DNA of 64,000 nucleotides from an uncultured Pseudoteredinibacter sp. (GCF_947502065.1 NZ_CANMYE010000001.1:992001-1056000); one strand, 5' to 3'. Positions 36,606 through 45,999 are shown, counted from the first letter of the stretch. A program made the numbers and translations. Notes: generated by a model from the sequence alone, not told the origin.

Positions 36606-37536
36606 TTTTACCCCTGCGTTTTATTTTTTGTGAGAAGCGTTCTTTCAAAAAGGCAACGGGGTTATCATTCGTTTGGCAGTGCAGCAATTCAACGGCCGAC
36701 TTTTTACAGGCTTGCTCTAGCAACTGTGTACTGTTTATTTGCTGTCGCTCAAAATCCCGCAGTGCTTGCCCAGCACTTAGTTGGCTGCGTTGCTTGCCAT
36801 CAGAAATGGAGAGGCCGTGAAGTTTGCTCAGTTGGCTTTCGAGCGGGTCGCTAATCTTAATACAGCTAACGTCGATATGGCGGGCCAAGCAGTGTAATTG
36901 GTGGTGCGCTGCGTCATCAAAATCATGAAAGTCACTCAAGATAAACACCGCGCTTCCTGGTCGAGCGACACGGCGGCTGTCCAATAAGATGTCGGCAATG
37001 CCGATGGCGTCTTGTTGAAGATCTAGGTCTGCGTCGTCGCAAAGTGTGTGAAGTAACTCCATAACTCGGTGTTTACTTCGGGCTGGGCGAATATCATGCT
37101 GAGTTTTGGCATTGAAAACGAGCCCGCCAACACGATCTTTATGGTAAATAGCGGCCCAAGCTAATTGCGCAGCAAGATTAGCGAGTTGTACAGATTTGAA
37201 GCGAACCTGACTGCCAAAATACATATTTGGTCGCAGATCACAAACTAATAGAACAGGTCGCTCTCGCTCTTCACGAAACAATTTAGTATGGGGCACTTGA
37301 GTACGAGCCGTTACCCGCCAATCAATCGTGCGGACATCGTCGCCAGCTTGGTATTGCCGAACTTCTTCAAATTCCATTCCACGACCGCGTTGGGAAGTTC
37401 GCTGCTGTCCTAGCAATACCGAGCGACTGTATTGGCGACTATAGATATTTAGCTCTTGGGCAGGGTGGCGAAGTTGCAATAAGCTGGCTAAATCGCTGCG
37501 GCTGCCGTCGAGTTGCAGATCTTGATTGCTTTTCAT
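36598..37536 (-). CDS. DUF58 family protein
   Basis: A 312-residue soluble protein with the DUF58 hallmark GRGMEFEEVRQYQAGDDVRT near 52-71, then DWRVTARTQ near 73-81. The later VWA-like part has DLRPNM in place of the DxSxS MIDAS, so metal binding is probably lost, as is usual in this family. It starts 8 bases after moxR and overlaps DUF4381. It is regarded as a partner of the MoxR ATPase. Confidence 0.92.
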   Translation of the reverse strand: MKSNQDLQLDGSRSDLASLLQLRHPAQELNIYSRQYSRSVLLGQQRTSQRGRGMEFEEVRQYQAGDDVRTIDWRVTARTQVPHTKLFREERERPVLLVCDLRPNMYFGSQVRFKSVQLANLAAQLAWAAIYHKDRVGGLVFNAKTQHDIRPARSKHRVMELLHTLCDDADLDLQQDAIGIADILLDSRRVARPGSAVFILSDFHDFDDAAHHQLHCLARHIDVSCIKISDPLESQLSKLHGLSISDGKQRSQLSAGQALRDFERQQINSTQLLEQACKKSAVELLHCQTNDNPVAFLKERFSQKIKRRGKNG

Positions 37537-37544
37537 TGATCCAA

Positions 37545-38504
37545 CTACGCCACCGGGACTAATTGCAGTAAACGATCAATGACCTGGTTGGGGCTTATAC
37601 CATTAGCTTCGGCTTCGAAGCTCAACAGCAAGCGGTGACGGATAACGTCGTGCGCTATCGCTTGTACATTTTGTGGACTCACAAACTCTTGTCCGTTTAG
37701 CCATGCATGGGCACGCGAACAGCGATCAAGGGCAATGGTGCCTCGTGGGCTGATTCCGAACTCTATCCAATCGGCCAGTTGCGGATCGTAAGCTGCTGGG
37801 TTACGGGTGGCAGCTGTAAGCTGCACGATGTAATCTTCAACGGCATCGGCCATATGCAGTCCTAGGCAGGCTTGGCGCATTGCAAATATATCCTGCTGTG
37901 TCACCGGTGTAACTGGGCTTTGCTGGAGCTTGCTGTCTTCTTGACGAGTTAGCTGAAGAATGCGCTTTTCGGCTTCTGTATCGGGATAGCCGACCTCTAC
38001 ATGCATCAAGAAGCGATCTAACTGTGCCTCAGGCAAAGGGTAAGTGCCTTCTTGCTCAATTGGGTTTTGCGTCGCCATGACCAAAAACAGCTCGGGAAGA
38101 GGGTAGGTTTTGCCGCCAACACTGATCTGACCTTCGGCCATTGCTTCCAGTAGGGCCGATTGAACTTTGGCTGGTGCGCGATTGATCTCATCGGCTAGCA
38201 CGAGGTTGTGAAAGATTGGCCCGGGCTTAAATTCGAACTCGCCGTTTTGCGGGCGATAGATGTCGGTTCCGGTGACATCAGAAGGCAACAGGTCAGGGGT
38301 AAACTGAATGCGTTGAAAATCTCCTTCTAGGCCATCGGACAGGGTTTTAATGGCTTTTGTTTTAGCCAGCCCCGGAGCACCTTCGACTAAAAGGTGGCCA
38401 TTGGCAAGAATGGCGATCAACAATCGTTCACTAAGCTCTGGTTGGCCAATAATGTGCTCATTCAGCCATTGGCTTAAATCGGCCAGTTTAGCGCTATCTG
38501 TCAT
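37545..38504 (-). CDS. MoxR-family AAA+ ATPase
   Basis: First gene of the bat operon. The 319-residue AAA+ ATPase has Walker A GAPGLAKT at 43-50, Walker B LVLADEIN near 104-111, sensor-like MATQNPIEQEGTYPLPEAQL near 145-164 and the arginine-finger region DRFLMH. MoxR ATPases are thought to act as chaperones that mature or insert metal into VWA proteins, here BatA and BatB. It is transcribed leftward from the 550-base region shared with the divergent glutamate dehydrogenase gene. Confidence 0.94.
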   Translation of the reverse strand: MTDSAKLADLSQWLNEHIIGQPELSERLLIAILANGHLLVEGAPGLAKTKAIKTLSDGLEGDFQRIQFTPDLLPSDVTGTDIYRPQNGEFEFKPGPIFHNLVLADEINRAPAKVQSALLEAMAEGQISVGGKTYPLPELFLVMATQNPIEQEGTYPLPEAQLDRFLMHVEVGYPDTEAEKRILQLTRQEDSKLQQSPVTPVTQQDIFAMRQACLGLHMADAVEDYIVQLTAATRNPAAYDPQLADWIEFGISPRGTIALDRCSRAHAWLNGQEFVSPQNVQAIAHDVIRHRLLLSFEAEANGISPNQVIDRLLQLVPVA

Positions 38505-39054
38505 AAAAATGCCTTTATCTTCGGTTTACATGGCGGTTTCTGATGGGGGCTAGGTGAAAATTTCACCAGTTTTAAAGACCCTTTATGCTTTGTGTTGTAA
38601 TGGTGTCTAGGTGCCACTTTTTCAAGAGCTAAAACCACCAGTGCTTTTTGACCTATGGTTTTTGCGTGAAGTTCCTAGATCAGCAAAGCCATTTTCCTTA
38701 GTCCGGCTGTTAATGGGACGCAGCGTGCAAAAAAAGCGGAAATTTGAGCATTTTCAACTATGCTTAAGCCTGCTAGTCTAGGGGCCAATAAATAGTCATA
38801 AACTCCTCTTATTTCATACGTTTAGAGGATAAATTTCATATTTACACTTAATTAACATTATTTCCCTGCTTAGGGCCTGGATTTCGATAGAAAATTTGGC
38901 TTTATTAGGCGTATGCTGCGCCTTTTTAATCGCCGCTCTGATCTTACTGTAGGCCCAATAAGATCAGCTAGTGAGCTTGGCGTATAAATCATTCTCTTGA
39001 CCTTGTTTGACCTGTTCAACAAGGCCATTAAAACAGCGATGACGGACACCACTG
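38505..39054. other. Divergent regulatory region between moxR and the glutamate dehydrogenase gene
   Basis: This 550-base region has no supported gene. Near the dehydrogenase start it contains inverted arms CTGATCTTA/TAAGATCAG (38938-38946, 38959-38967), arms CCTTGTT/AACAAGG (39001-39007, 39018-39024), and a direct repeat TTGACC at 38997 and 39007, one helical turn apart. These may be leader hairpins or regulator sites for the dehydrogenase. Confidence 0.45.
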
Positions 39055-42000
39055 ATGAGTGTATTAACAATTCACGATAAAGCGAGTTTTATAGATCAGA
39101 TGACGCAGGCCATTATGGCCCATCATCGAGGCGAGGAAGCGCAGGCGCTAATAGACTTTGTGTCCTTGTTTTACGATCAATATCCAGTGACGGAGCTTAA
39201 TGGGCGTAAAGTGTCAGATGTGTATGGCGCCAGTTTCGCCAACTGGCATTTCGTCCAAGAAAAGCCAAGTAAGCGCGCTAAGGTTCGTGTATACAACCCG
39301 ACCTTAGAGCAGGACGGCTGGTTGAGCTCCCATACCATTGTTTCTGTTATGCACAATGATATGCCTTTCTTGGTGGATTCGATTCGTATGGAGATGAATC
39401 GCCGTAACATTGCCATCCACTCTGTGAAAAGCACCATTGCTTTTGTTCAGCGCGATGGGGCTGGGAATATTGAATCTTTCCGCCCAGCTCAAGGCGAGCT
39501 TGCTGAAAACGAACAACGAGAAGCCTTGGTTTATCTTGAGGTGAATCGCCTTATTGATGACTCTGCGCTGCAAGATTTACAGCATTGCTTAGAAGATATT
39601 TTGGGTGATGTCGAAACCGTGGTGAGTGATTATGCCCCACTGACTGCCCAGTTAAATCATGTCACTGCAGAACTGAAGAAAGCCGATAGTGATTACGATC
39701 ACGAAGGTCTGCGTGAGGCCAGTGAGTTTTTGGCATGGTTAAACAATCACTTTACCTTTTTGGGCTATTCCGAATATGACCTTGTTGGTGACAATGAAGA
39801 GCGTCGTCTAGAGGAGAATAAAAGTAAGCGTTTAGGTTTATTTCGTCGCCATGGAAAGCTCAATACCAGCCTGGATTGGAATGAGTTCAACCCTGGAATG
39901 CAGGCGTTTTATACAACAGCTCAGCTGATTTCATTTTCTAAATCTTCGATGCGCTCTCGCGTGCACCGAAATGCATATTCCGATTATGTTGTTGTAAAGC
40001 GCTTTGACGAAGATGGCCATGCTTGCGGAGAATCACGCTTTATTGGTTTGTTTACCTCAGAGGTGTATACCCAAAGCCCAACGCAAATTCCGCTAATTCG
40101 TCAAAAAATTGCAGAAATCGTCGATGGGTCTGGCTTGTTGCCAGGCAGTCATAGCTTTCGCATGTTTAATCTTGTCATTGAATCAATGCCTCGTGATGAA
40201 CTGTTCCAAAGCACCATTGTCGATTTATCAGAAACGGTTACCGGTGTGGCGCATATCAACGAGCGACGCATGGTGCGCCTGTTTATGCGCCAAGATGCCT
40301 ATGGCAAATTTGTCAGTTGTTTGGTTTATGTGCCAAGGGATATGTTCAGTACCCGCGTACGCCATTCGATACAGAAAGTTATCTCAGATGCTATTGGCGC
40401 CATTGAGTATGAGTTTACAACTCATTTTTCTGAGTCGACCTTGGCACGAGTTCATATGGTGTTTAAGGTGGATCCAGCTACGCCTTTAAGCTATGACAAG
40501 CGCAGCTTAGAAGAGCGTATCGCTGAATTAGCTCGCTCTTGGGATGATCATCTGTTGTCATCCTTAAGTGATAACTATGGTGAGGGTGTTGGGCATAAAC
40601 TGTATGAAGAATTTGAGCAGGCTTTTTCGCCAGCGTATCAGTCGGCCTACGATGCACGGACGGCCGTGCAAGATATTGATACCTTAAATCAGTTAAAGGA
40701 CGCCAGTGAAATTGCCATGAGCTTTTATCAGCCTATTGGCTCTGGCAAAAACGACGTGCGCTTTAAGGTCTTTCACCTGGATGAGTTGTTAGAGCTTTCT
40801 GATGCGATTCCTGTACTGGAGCGTATGGGCTTGCGCGTAATTATGGAGCACCCATACCGAATTACGCGTAGTAGTGGTCAAGAAGTTTATCTGCACGATT
40901 TTAATTTGCACTATGATCTGCCTGTGGAAGCAGAATTTAACGTCGTGCGCGATCGATTCCAAGAAGCCTTCTCTGCGATTTGGAGCGGCGAAGCAGAAAG
41001 TGATGCCTTTAACCGTTTGATCATTGGGGCAAATCTCAGCTGGCGCGAAGTTGCTATTTTAAGAGCTTATGCACGCTATATGAAGCAAACTCGATTCGCA
41101 TCGAGCCAGACTTTTATTGCTAATACGCTTTCAAACCATACATCGATTGCAAAGCAGTTAGTGTCGCTATTTGCCGCCTATTTTGAGCCGGATAACCGTG
41201 CTGATGCGGCGCTTATAGAGGCGGCAATTCTTGAGTCTTTAGATGAGGTTGCCAACCTCAATGAAGATCGTGTTATTCGTCGCTACTTAGACATGATGCG
41301 CGGCACATTGCGCACCAACTATTATCAAAACGAAGAGGCGAGCGATCAGCATAAGTCCTACATCTCTTTTAAATTTAGCCCGCGTGATATAGCTGATATC
41401 CCAGAGCCTCGTCCGATGTTTGAGATATTTGTTTACTCGCCACGCGTAGAAGGGGTGCATTTACGGGGTGGTAAAGTTGCTCGAGGCGGTTTGCGCTGGT
41501 CTGATCGTTTGGAGGACTACCGCACAGAAGTGCTTGGTTTGGTCAAAGCGCAGCAAGTGAAAAACTCGGTAATTGTTCCTGCTGGCGCCAAAGGTGGTTT
41601 CGTGGCTAAACGCCCTCCCTCAGATGGTGGGCGTGAAGCATTCCTGGCGGAAGGTGTGGAATGCTATAAGATCTTTATTCAAGGCTTATTGGATGTTACT
41701 GATAATTTGCTGGACGGCGCTATTGTACCGCCAAGAAGTGTTGTTCGCAGAGATGAAGATGATCCTTATCTTGTTGTTGCGGCTGATAAAGGCACGGCAA
41801 CATTCTCTGATATCGCCAACGAGATTTCGATTCGTTATGGACATTGGTTAGGCGATGCCTTTGCATCCGGCGGAAGCCAGGGCTATGACCATAAAGGTAT
41901 GGGGATTACCGCAAAAGGTGCTTGGGTTGGTGTGCAACGACACTTTAAGGAAAAGGGCGTTGATGTACAAAAAGAGGATTTCAATGTAATCGCCATCGGT

Positions 42001-43923
42001 GACATGGCCGGCGATGTGTTTGGTAATGGTATGTTGCTGTCGGAGCATATTGCTTTGCAGGCGGCCTTTAACCATTTACATATTTTTATCGACCCTACAC
42101 CTGATGTTGCAGCAAGCTTTACTGAGCGTAAACGTTTATTTGAATTACCACGATCAAGCTGGACTGATTATGAGAAAGAATTAATTTCAGCCGGTGGTGG
42201 TGTGTTTGATCGCTCGGCCAAGTCAATCAGAATTACCCCGCAGATGCAAAAAGCCTTCGATATTAAAGAAAGCTATATGACGCCTACCGATCTTATTAAT
42301 GCTTTGCTAAAGGCACCGGTGGATCTAATCTGGAATGGCGGTATTGGTACTTATGTAAAGGGGAGTTCTGAAAGCCATGCCGAAGTAGGCGATAAGGCCA
42401 ATGATGGCTTGCGTGTTAACGGCGGCGATCTGCGCTGTAAGGTATTTGGTGAAGGTGGTAACTTAGGTTTAACCCAGTTAGGGCGTATGGAATATGCCCG
42501 CAATGGCGGTGCCTGTAATACTGATTTTATTGACAATGCGGCTGGTGTTGACTGCTCAGACCATGAAGTGAATATCAAAATCTTGCTGGATGACTTGGTT
42601 TCTAATGGAGATATGACCGGCAAGCAGCGTAATCAACTATTGGCCGACATGACGGATTCGGTTTCTGATTTGGTGCTAAGTAATAACTACCGCCAAACTC
42701 AGGCGATTAGTTTGGCCGAGTACCAAACAGTTTCTCGCATGGGGGAATATCGCCGCCTAATTAATCGTTTAGAGTCAGAAGGGCGCCTGGTTCGTGAGTT
42801 GGAAAACTTGCCGCCAGAGGATGTCTTGCAAGAGCGACAAGGGCAGGGCGAAGGTTTAACTCGTCCAGAGCTTTCGGTGCTTATTTCCTATGTTAAAGTA
42901 GCTTTAAAAGAGTTGCTTGCTGATTCTGATATCGCCGAAGATGATTATATGGAGGCGGCCATTGAAAATGCTTTTCCTCAAACTCTGCGTGAGAACTTTA
43001 AAGAGCAGATCTATAACCACCGTCTGCGTCGAGAGATAATTGCTACCCAGGTTGCCAATGATATGGTCAACAATATGGGCATCACCTTTACACATCGATT
43101 AATGGAAGCTACCGGCTCCGACGCCGGGCTGGTCGCTAAGGCCTATGTTGCGGCGAGAGATATTTATCGCTTGCAAGATTACCGTCAACAAGTGGCTGAG
43201 CTTGATTTTGTCGTTCCTGCCAATATGCAGTTTGAATTGCTGGATAATATGAATCGTCGTGTTCGCCGTGCTGCTCGTTGGTTATTGAGACATCGTCGTA
43301 GTCGTTTGAACCCTGGGCAAGAGGTGCAGGAATTTGCAGGTGGATTTAGCGATATTATTACAGCATTACCTACTGTGATGAGTGGCGAGGCTCTATGTGA
43401 GTGGCAGGAGCGGCGCGCAGAATTGGAAGCGGCGGGTGTACCTGAATCCTTGGCGGGTGATGCAGCAATACGGGCCAATTTGTATTCAGGTTTGGATTTG
43501 GTTGATGCCTTATCGGCCAGTGGTGCCCAGGCCTCGCAAATTGCTGATGTATATTTCCGCCTAGGCGAACATTTGGGGCTGCATGATGTTGCTCGCCGTA
43601 TTCAAGAGGTTAAGCCGGATAATTATTGGCAGGCGATGGCTCGCGAATCGTTTATGGATGATTTGGAGCAGCAAATGCGTAGCCTGGCGGTTTCCTTCAT
43701 CCGTTTAAGCCCTGATGATATGGCTTTAGAGGACGTGCTTGGTCTATGGGACGAGGAGCACCGTGTATTGGTAGACCGCTGGAAAGATATGATCAGTGAG
43801 CTACAAAACACCAGTGCCGCTGACTTTGCAATGTTTTCTGTTGCGTTGCGTGAGCTATTGGATCTGGCTCAAGCAAGTGAGCATTGTGAAACCTTGTTGA
43901 AATGCGAGCTCGAAGAGTCATAG
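39055..43923 (+). CDS. gdhB: NAD-specific glutamate dehydrogenase, 180-kDa class
   Basis: Oxidatively deaminates glutamate to 2-oxoglutarate and ammonium, mainly for amino acid catabolism. At 1622 residues it has the length of the large bacterial class. The N-terminal region (1 to about 720) has the ACT-like and regulatory segments of the family. The catalytic core contains LRGGKVARGGLRWSDR near 803-818 and VPAGAKGGFV near 841-850 with the substrate lysines. The NAD-binding region contains FNVIAIGDMAGDVFGNGML near 976-994. The C-terminal 400 residues are helical. It is transcribed alone from a long leader and ends at a hairpin terminator. In Pseudomonas the equivalent enzyme is allosterically controlled and induced by arginine or glutamate; no such site can be assigned here. 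Confidence 0.96.
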   Translation: MSVLTIHDKASFIDQMTQAIMAHHRGEEAQALIDFVSLFYDQYPVTELNGRKVSDVYGASFANWHFVQEKPSKRAKVRVYNPTLEQDGWLSSHTIVSVMHNDMPFLVDSIRMEMNRRNIAIHSVKSTIAFVQRDGAGNIESFRPAQGELAENEQREALVYLEVNRLIDDSALQDLQHCLEDILGDVETVVSDYAPLTAQLNHVTAELKKADSDYDHEGLREASEFLAWLNNHFTFLGYSEYDLVGDNEERRLEENKSKRLGLFRRHGKLNTSLDWNEFNPGMQAFYTTAQLISFSKSSMRSRVHRNAYSDYVVVKRFDEDGHACGESRFIGLFTSEVYTQSPTQIPLIRQKIAEIVDGSGLLPGSHSFRMFNLVIESMPRDELFQSTIVDLSETVTGVAHINERRMVRLFMRQDAYGKFVSCLVYVPRDMFSTRVRHSIQKVISDAIGAIEYEFTTHFSESTLARVHMVFKVDPATPLSYDKRSLEERIAELARSWDDHLLSSLSDNYGEGVGHKLYEEFEQAFSPAYQSAYDARTAVQDIDTLNQLKDASEIAMSFYQPIGSGKNDVRFKVFHLDELLELSDAIPVLERMGLRVIMEHPYRITRSSGQEVYLHDFNLHYDLPVEAEFNVVRDRFQEAFSAIWSGEAESDAFNRLIIGANLSWREVAILRAYARYMKQTRFASSQTFIANTLSNHTSIAKQLVSLFAAYFEPDNRADAALIEAAILESLDEVANLNEDRVIRRYLDMMRGTLRTNYYQNEEASDQHKSYISFKFSPRDIADIPEPRPMFEIFVYSPRVEGVHLRGGKVARGGLRWSDRLEDYRTEVLGLVKAQQVKNSVIVPAGAKGGFVAKRPPSDGGREAFLAEGVECYKIFIQGLLDVTDNLLDGAIVPPRSVVRRDEDDPYLVVAADKGTATFSDIANEISIRYGHWLGDAFASGGSQGYDHKGMGITAKGAWVGVQRHFKEKGVDVQKEDFNVIAIGDMAGDVFGNGMLLSEHIALQAAFNHLHIFIDPTPDVAASFTERKRLFELPRSSWTDYEKELISAGGGVFDRSAKSIRITPQMQKAFDIKESYMTPTDLINALLKAPVDLIWNGGIGTYVKGSSESHAEVGDKANDGLRVNGGDLRCKVFGEGGNLGLTQLGRMEYARNGGACNTDFIDNAAGVDCSDHEVNIKILLDDLVSNGDMTGKQRNQLLADMTDSVSDLVLSNNYRQTQAISLAEYQTVSRMGEYRRLINRLESEGRLVRELENLPPEDVLQERQGQGEGLTRPELSVLISYVKVALKELLADSDIAEDDYMEAAIENAFPQTLRENFKEQIYNHRLRREIIATQVANDMVNNMGITFTHRLMEATGSDAGLVAKAYVAARDIYRLQDYRQQVAELDFVVPANMQFELLDNMNRRVRRAARWLLRHRRSRLNPGQEVQEFAGGFSDIITALPTVMSGEALCEWQERRAELEAAGVPESLAGDAAIRANLYSGLDLVDALSASGAQASQIADVYFRLGEHLGLHDVARRIQEVKPDNYWQAMARESFMDDLEQQMRSLAVSFIRLSPDDMALEDVLGLWDEEHRVLVDRWKDMISELQNTSAADFAMFSVALRELLDLAQASEHCETLLKCELEES

Positions 43924-43934
43924 AGAGCATTCAG

Positions 43935-43964
43935 CCACACAGGGTATCGCCCCTGTGTGGTTGA
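43935..43964 (+). terminator. Hairpin terminator after glutamate dehydrogenase
   Basis: CCACACAGGG (43935-43944) and CCCTGTGTGG (43951-43960) form a perfect 10-bp stem with a 6-base loop. The following T-tract is interrupted (TTGACGTATTTT), so efficiency is uncertain. Confidence 0.65.
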
Positions 43965-44040
43965 CGTATTTTCGCGGTATTACATTTGCTTCAGTCTAAT
44001 CTTTAAAATCTCACACCTTTGCTAAAAAATTTATAGCGTC

Positions 44041-44268
44041 ATGAGCATCAACTTTCTGATTGTGGATCTATCTATCTCGGCAGAGGAATACCAAAAGCTC
44101 TACCGTTTTGCGATACGAGATGTACATGCTCGTAGCCGTGATGGCCGCCGGGTGCGATTCCCTGTCAATGTTTTAAGGCCCTATGTGGGGCATAATGGTA
44201 TCCAGGGCTCTTTTCGAATAGGTTTTGATCAGCAGCACCGCCTTGCGAGCTTTGATAGGATGGCTTAA
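44041..44268 (+). CDS. DUF2835 family protein
   Basis: A 75-residue protein of a small gammaproteobacterial family of unknown function. Family features are YQKLYRFAIRDVHARSRDGR near 18-37, VRFPVNVLRPYVG near 38-50, then GIQGSFRIGFD near 54-64. It lies between the glutamate dehydrogenase terminator and pyrD. No membrane segment. Confidence 0.82.
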   Translation: MSINFLIVDLSISAEEYQKLYRFAIRDVHARSRDGRRVRFPVNVLRPYVGHNGIQGSFRIGFDQQHRLASFDRMA

Positions 44269-44351
44269 AGCACCACATTCCTTTTTAGAAGGGGCTGCGT
44301 GAATCTATGAGGGCTGCTAAAATAGCGGTAATACGATTTAGGAACGCCCAT

Positions 44352-45380
44352 ATGTATTCATTATTGCGCAAATGCCTCTTCGCACTTGATCCAGAGTATT
44401 CACACGAGCTGAGCTTGGATTGCTTAGGTGCGGCTTCTCGCTTAAATCTTTTAAACAAATTCGTTAGCGCGCCGGCGAATAACCCGGTTGAATTGTTTGG
44501 CTTGAGTTTTCCCAACCCTGTTGGTTTAGCAGCTGGTCTAGATAAAAATGGAGATTACTTTAACGCTCTTGGGCAATTGGGCTTTGGTTTCGTGGAAATT
44601 GGAACCATAACTCCTCGCCCGCAAGCGGGTAATCCTAAGCCTCGTTTGTTTCGCCTAGAAGAAGAAAAGGCGATTATCAACCGCATGGGCTTTAACAATA
44701 AAGGCGTTGATTACTTGGTCGAGCAAGTGAAAAAACGTCAATACGACGGTGTTCTAGGAATCAATATCGGTAAAAACAAAGATACGGCCGAAGAGGACGC
44801 GTTATCGGATTATCGTATATGCCTAGAAAAAGCTTATGGGCTAGCAGACTACATTACGGTAAATATCTCTTCGCCGAACACACCCGGTTTAAGAGATTTG
44901 CAGTTTGGAGGCAATCTTAAGCGTTTGCTGGAAGGGTTAAAAGAAAGTCAGCAGCAACTCGCCGCACAGCATGGTCGTAAAGTACCTATCTTGGTGAAAA
45001 TCGCACCGGATATGGATGACGAGGCGGTAGTCGCTGTAGCCGCAACCATTCAAGGTGCTGAAATGGAAGGTGTAATCGCTACCAATACCACTGTAACCCG
45101 CAATGGTGTTGAAAACAGCGCATTTAGAGACGAGGCAGGTGGACTGAGCGGCTCGCCACTTACGGACAAAAGCACTGAGATTATTGCCAAATTATACCAA
45201 GAGTTGGGAGATGAAACGCCAATTGTAGGTGTAGGGGGTATTGATTCAGCGGCGGCGGCGATCGCCAAGTTAGAGGCGGGAGCAAAGCTATTGCAGATAT
45301 ACTCCAGCTTTATTTATCAGGGGCCGCAGTTGATTAAAGATGTGGCAGATGCCTATCAGAGTTTCCAGGGCCGAAAATAA
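44352..45380 (+). CDS. pyrD: Dihydroorotate dehydrogenase (quinone), class 2
   Basis: Oxidises dihydroorotate to orotate in pyrimidine synthesis, passing electrons to quinone at the inner membrane. It has 342 residues from the ATG at 44352 (MYSLLRKCLFALDPEYSHE), which has AGGA about 9 bases upstream. A 15-residue longer frame starting at 44307 does not match the family. The N-terminal amphipathic helices typical of class 2 are present. FMN contacts and the catalytic Ser lie in VNISSPNTPGLR near 172-183. Other motifs are GLAAGLDKNG near 57 and GVGGIDSAAAA near 295. It is followed by a long repeat-rich region. Confidence 0.96.
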   Translation: MYSLLRKCLFALDPEYSHELSLDCLGAASRLNLLNKFVSAPANNPVELFGLSFPNPVGLAAGLDKNGDYFNALGQLGFGFVEIGTITPRPQAGNPKPRLFRLEEEKAIINRMGFNNKGVDYLVEQVKKRQYDGVLGINIGKNKDTAEEDALSDYRICLEKAYGLADYITVNISSPNTPGLRDLQFGGNLKRLLEGLKESQQQLAAQHGRKVPILVKIAPDMDDEAVVAVAATIQGAEMEGVIATNTTVTRNGVENSAFRDEAGGLSGSPLTDKSTEIIAKLYQELGDETPIVGVGGIDSAAAAIAKLEAGAKLLQIYSSFIYQGPQLIKDVADAYQSFQGRK

Positions 45381-45401
45381 AAACGCCGCCGCTACAGCAG
45401 T

Positions 45402-45443
45402 GAGGCCTAGGGCCTCGGTAGCAGTGAACTACATGGATGTAGT
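45402..45443. repeat. Two small palindromes just after pyrD
   Basis: GAGGCC/GGCCTC arms (45402-45407, 45411-45416) and ACTACAT/ATGTAGT arms (45428-45434, 45437-45443) occur back to back, each preceded by GCAGTGA. They may be part of a dispersed intergenic repeat. No T-run makes them a standard terminator. Confidence 0.55.
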
Positions 45444-45491
45444 GAATAGCGTAAATGCAGAGCAATTTACGGCAGCTCGTCCAGAGCATGT

Positions 45492-45702
45492 CCTGTTTTT
45501 GTGCCATCCGGGCACCCACTGGATACAGGTCGTCCAGACCATATCCTGTTCTTGTGCCATCCGGGCACCCACTGGATACAGGTCGTCCAGACCATACCCT
45601 GTTTTTGTGCCATCCGGGCACCCACTGGATACAGGTCGTCCAGACCATACCCTGTTCTTGTGCCATCCGGGCACCCACTGGATACAGGTCGTCCTGACCA
45701 TA
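45492..45702. repeat. Four tandem 53-bp repeats in ABAB order
   Basis: Units start at 45492, 45545, 45598 and 45651 and are nearly identical. Units 1 and 3 have CCTGTTTTT and units 2 and 4 have CCTGTTCTT, so the array looks like a duplicated 106-bp dimer. A degenerate half unit precedes it (about 45473-45491). Each unit contains GTGCC/GGCAC, CTGGA/TCCAG and CCTGT/ACAGG complementary pairs, so it can fold as nested hairpins. Because 53 is not a multiple of 3 and the unit lacks stops, overlapping open frames appear on both strands; I do not take them as genes. The family is not recognised. Confidence 0.9.
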
Positions 45703-45727
45703 AAAAAGCAAACGCCGGGGCGTTTGC
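45702..45727 (-). terminator. Rho-independent terminator of rmf
   Basis: GCAAACGCC (45708-45716) and GGCGTTTGC (45719-45727) form a 9-bp stem with a 2-base centre, followed on the minus strand by six T. It lies about 70 bases after the rmf stop. Confidence 0.85.
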
Positions 45728-45795
45728 TGAAAGGGGATGTGCTAGAGAGAAGAAAGAAAAAACTAAGCCGCCAATATCTAGCGGCTGCCTTGCGC

Positions 45796-45999
45796 TTACA
45801 TGTTGCTTATTTTCTGAGCTTGAGCCATTCGGTTGAAGCCGTTCCAGTGGTCTTCGCGACCTTCACGCCATCCATTAATCCAATGTTGTCGAGCTGGGCT
45901 ATTTTCGTGTGGGCAGCTACTTCGTGATTTTTCTTCAATACCGGCCTGATAGCCTTTGGTAAACGCTCGGTTAAATGGATCGCGCTTGCTTCGTTTCAT
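45796..45999 (-). CDS. rmf: Ribosome modulation factor
   Basis: Small basic protein of 67 residues that dimerises 70S ribosomes into inactive 100S particles in stationary phase. It begins MKRSKRDPFNRAFTKGYQAG, with the family-typical GYQAGI and WINGWREGREDHWNG motifs. The ATG at 45999 is chosen; AGGTG lies about 9 bases upstream, and a GTG at 46011 overlaps that site. It is longer than the E. coli protein (55) at its C-terminus. It is a single gene with its own terminator, consistent with growth-phase control. Confidence 0.93.
   Translation of the reverse strand: MKRSKRDPFNRAFTKGYQAGIEEKSRSSCPHENSPARQHWINGWREGREDHWNGFNRMAQAQKISNM

Noticed and set aside
38870..39070. 66-codon minus-strand frame in the glutamate dehydrogenase leader
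   Set aside because: It overlaps the start of the dehydrogenase gene, has no ribosome binding site and shows low-complexity, non-conserved composition.
45492..45702. Possible CRISPR array
   Set aside because: The repeats are directly adjacent with no unique spacers between them, and no cas genes are in the window.
45340..45927. Overlapping open frames across the 53-bp repeat array on both strands
   Set aside because: They arise because the repeat unit lacks stop codons and 53 is not a multiple of 3. No ribosome binding sites or protein-like non-repeat parts were seen.
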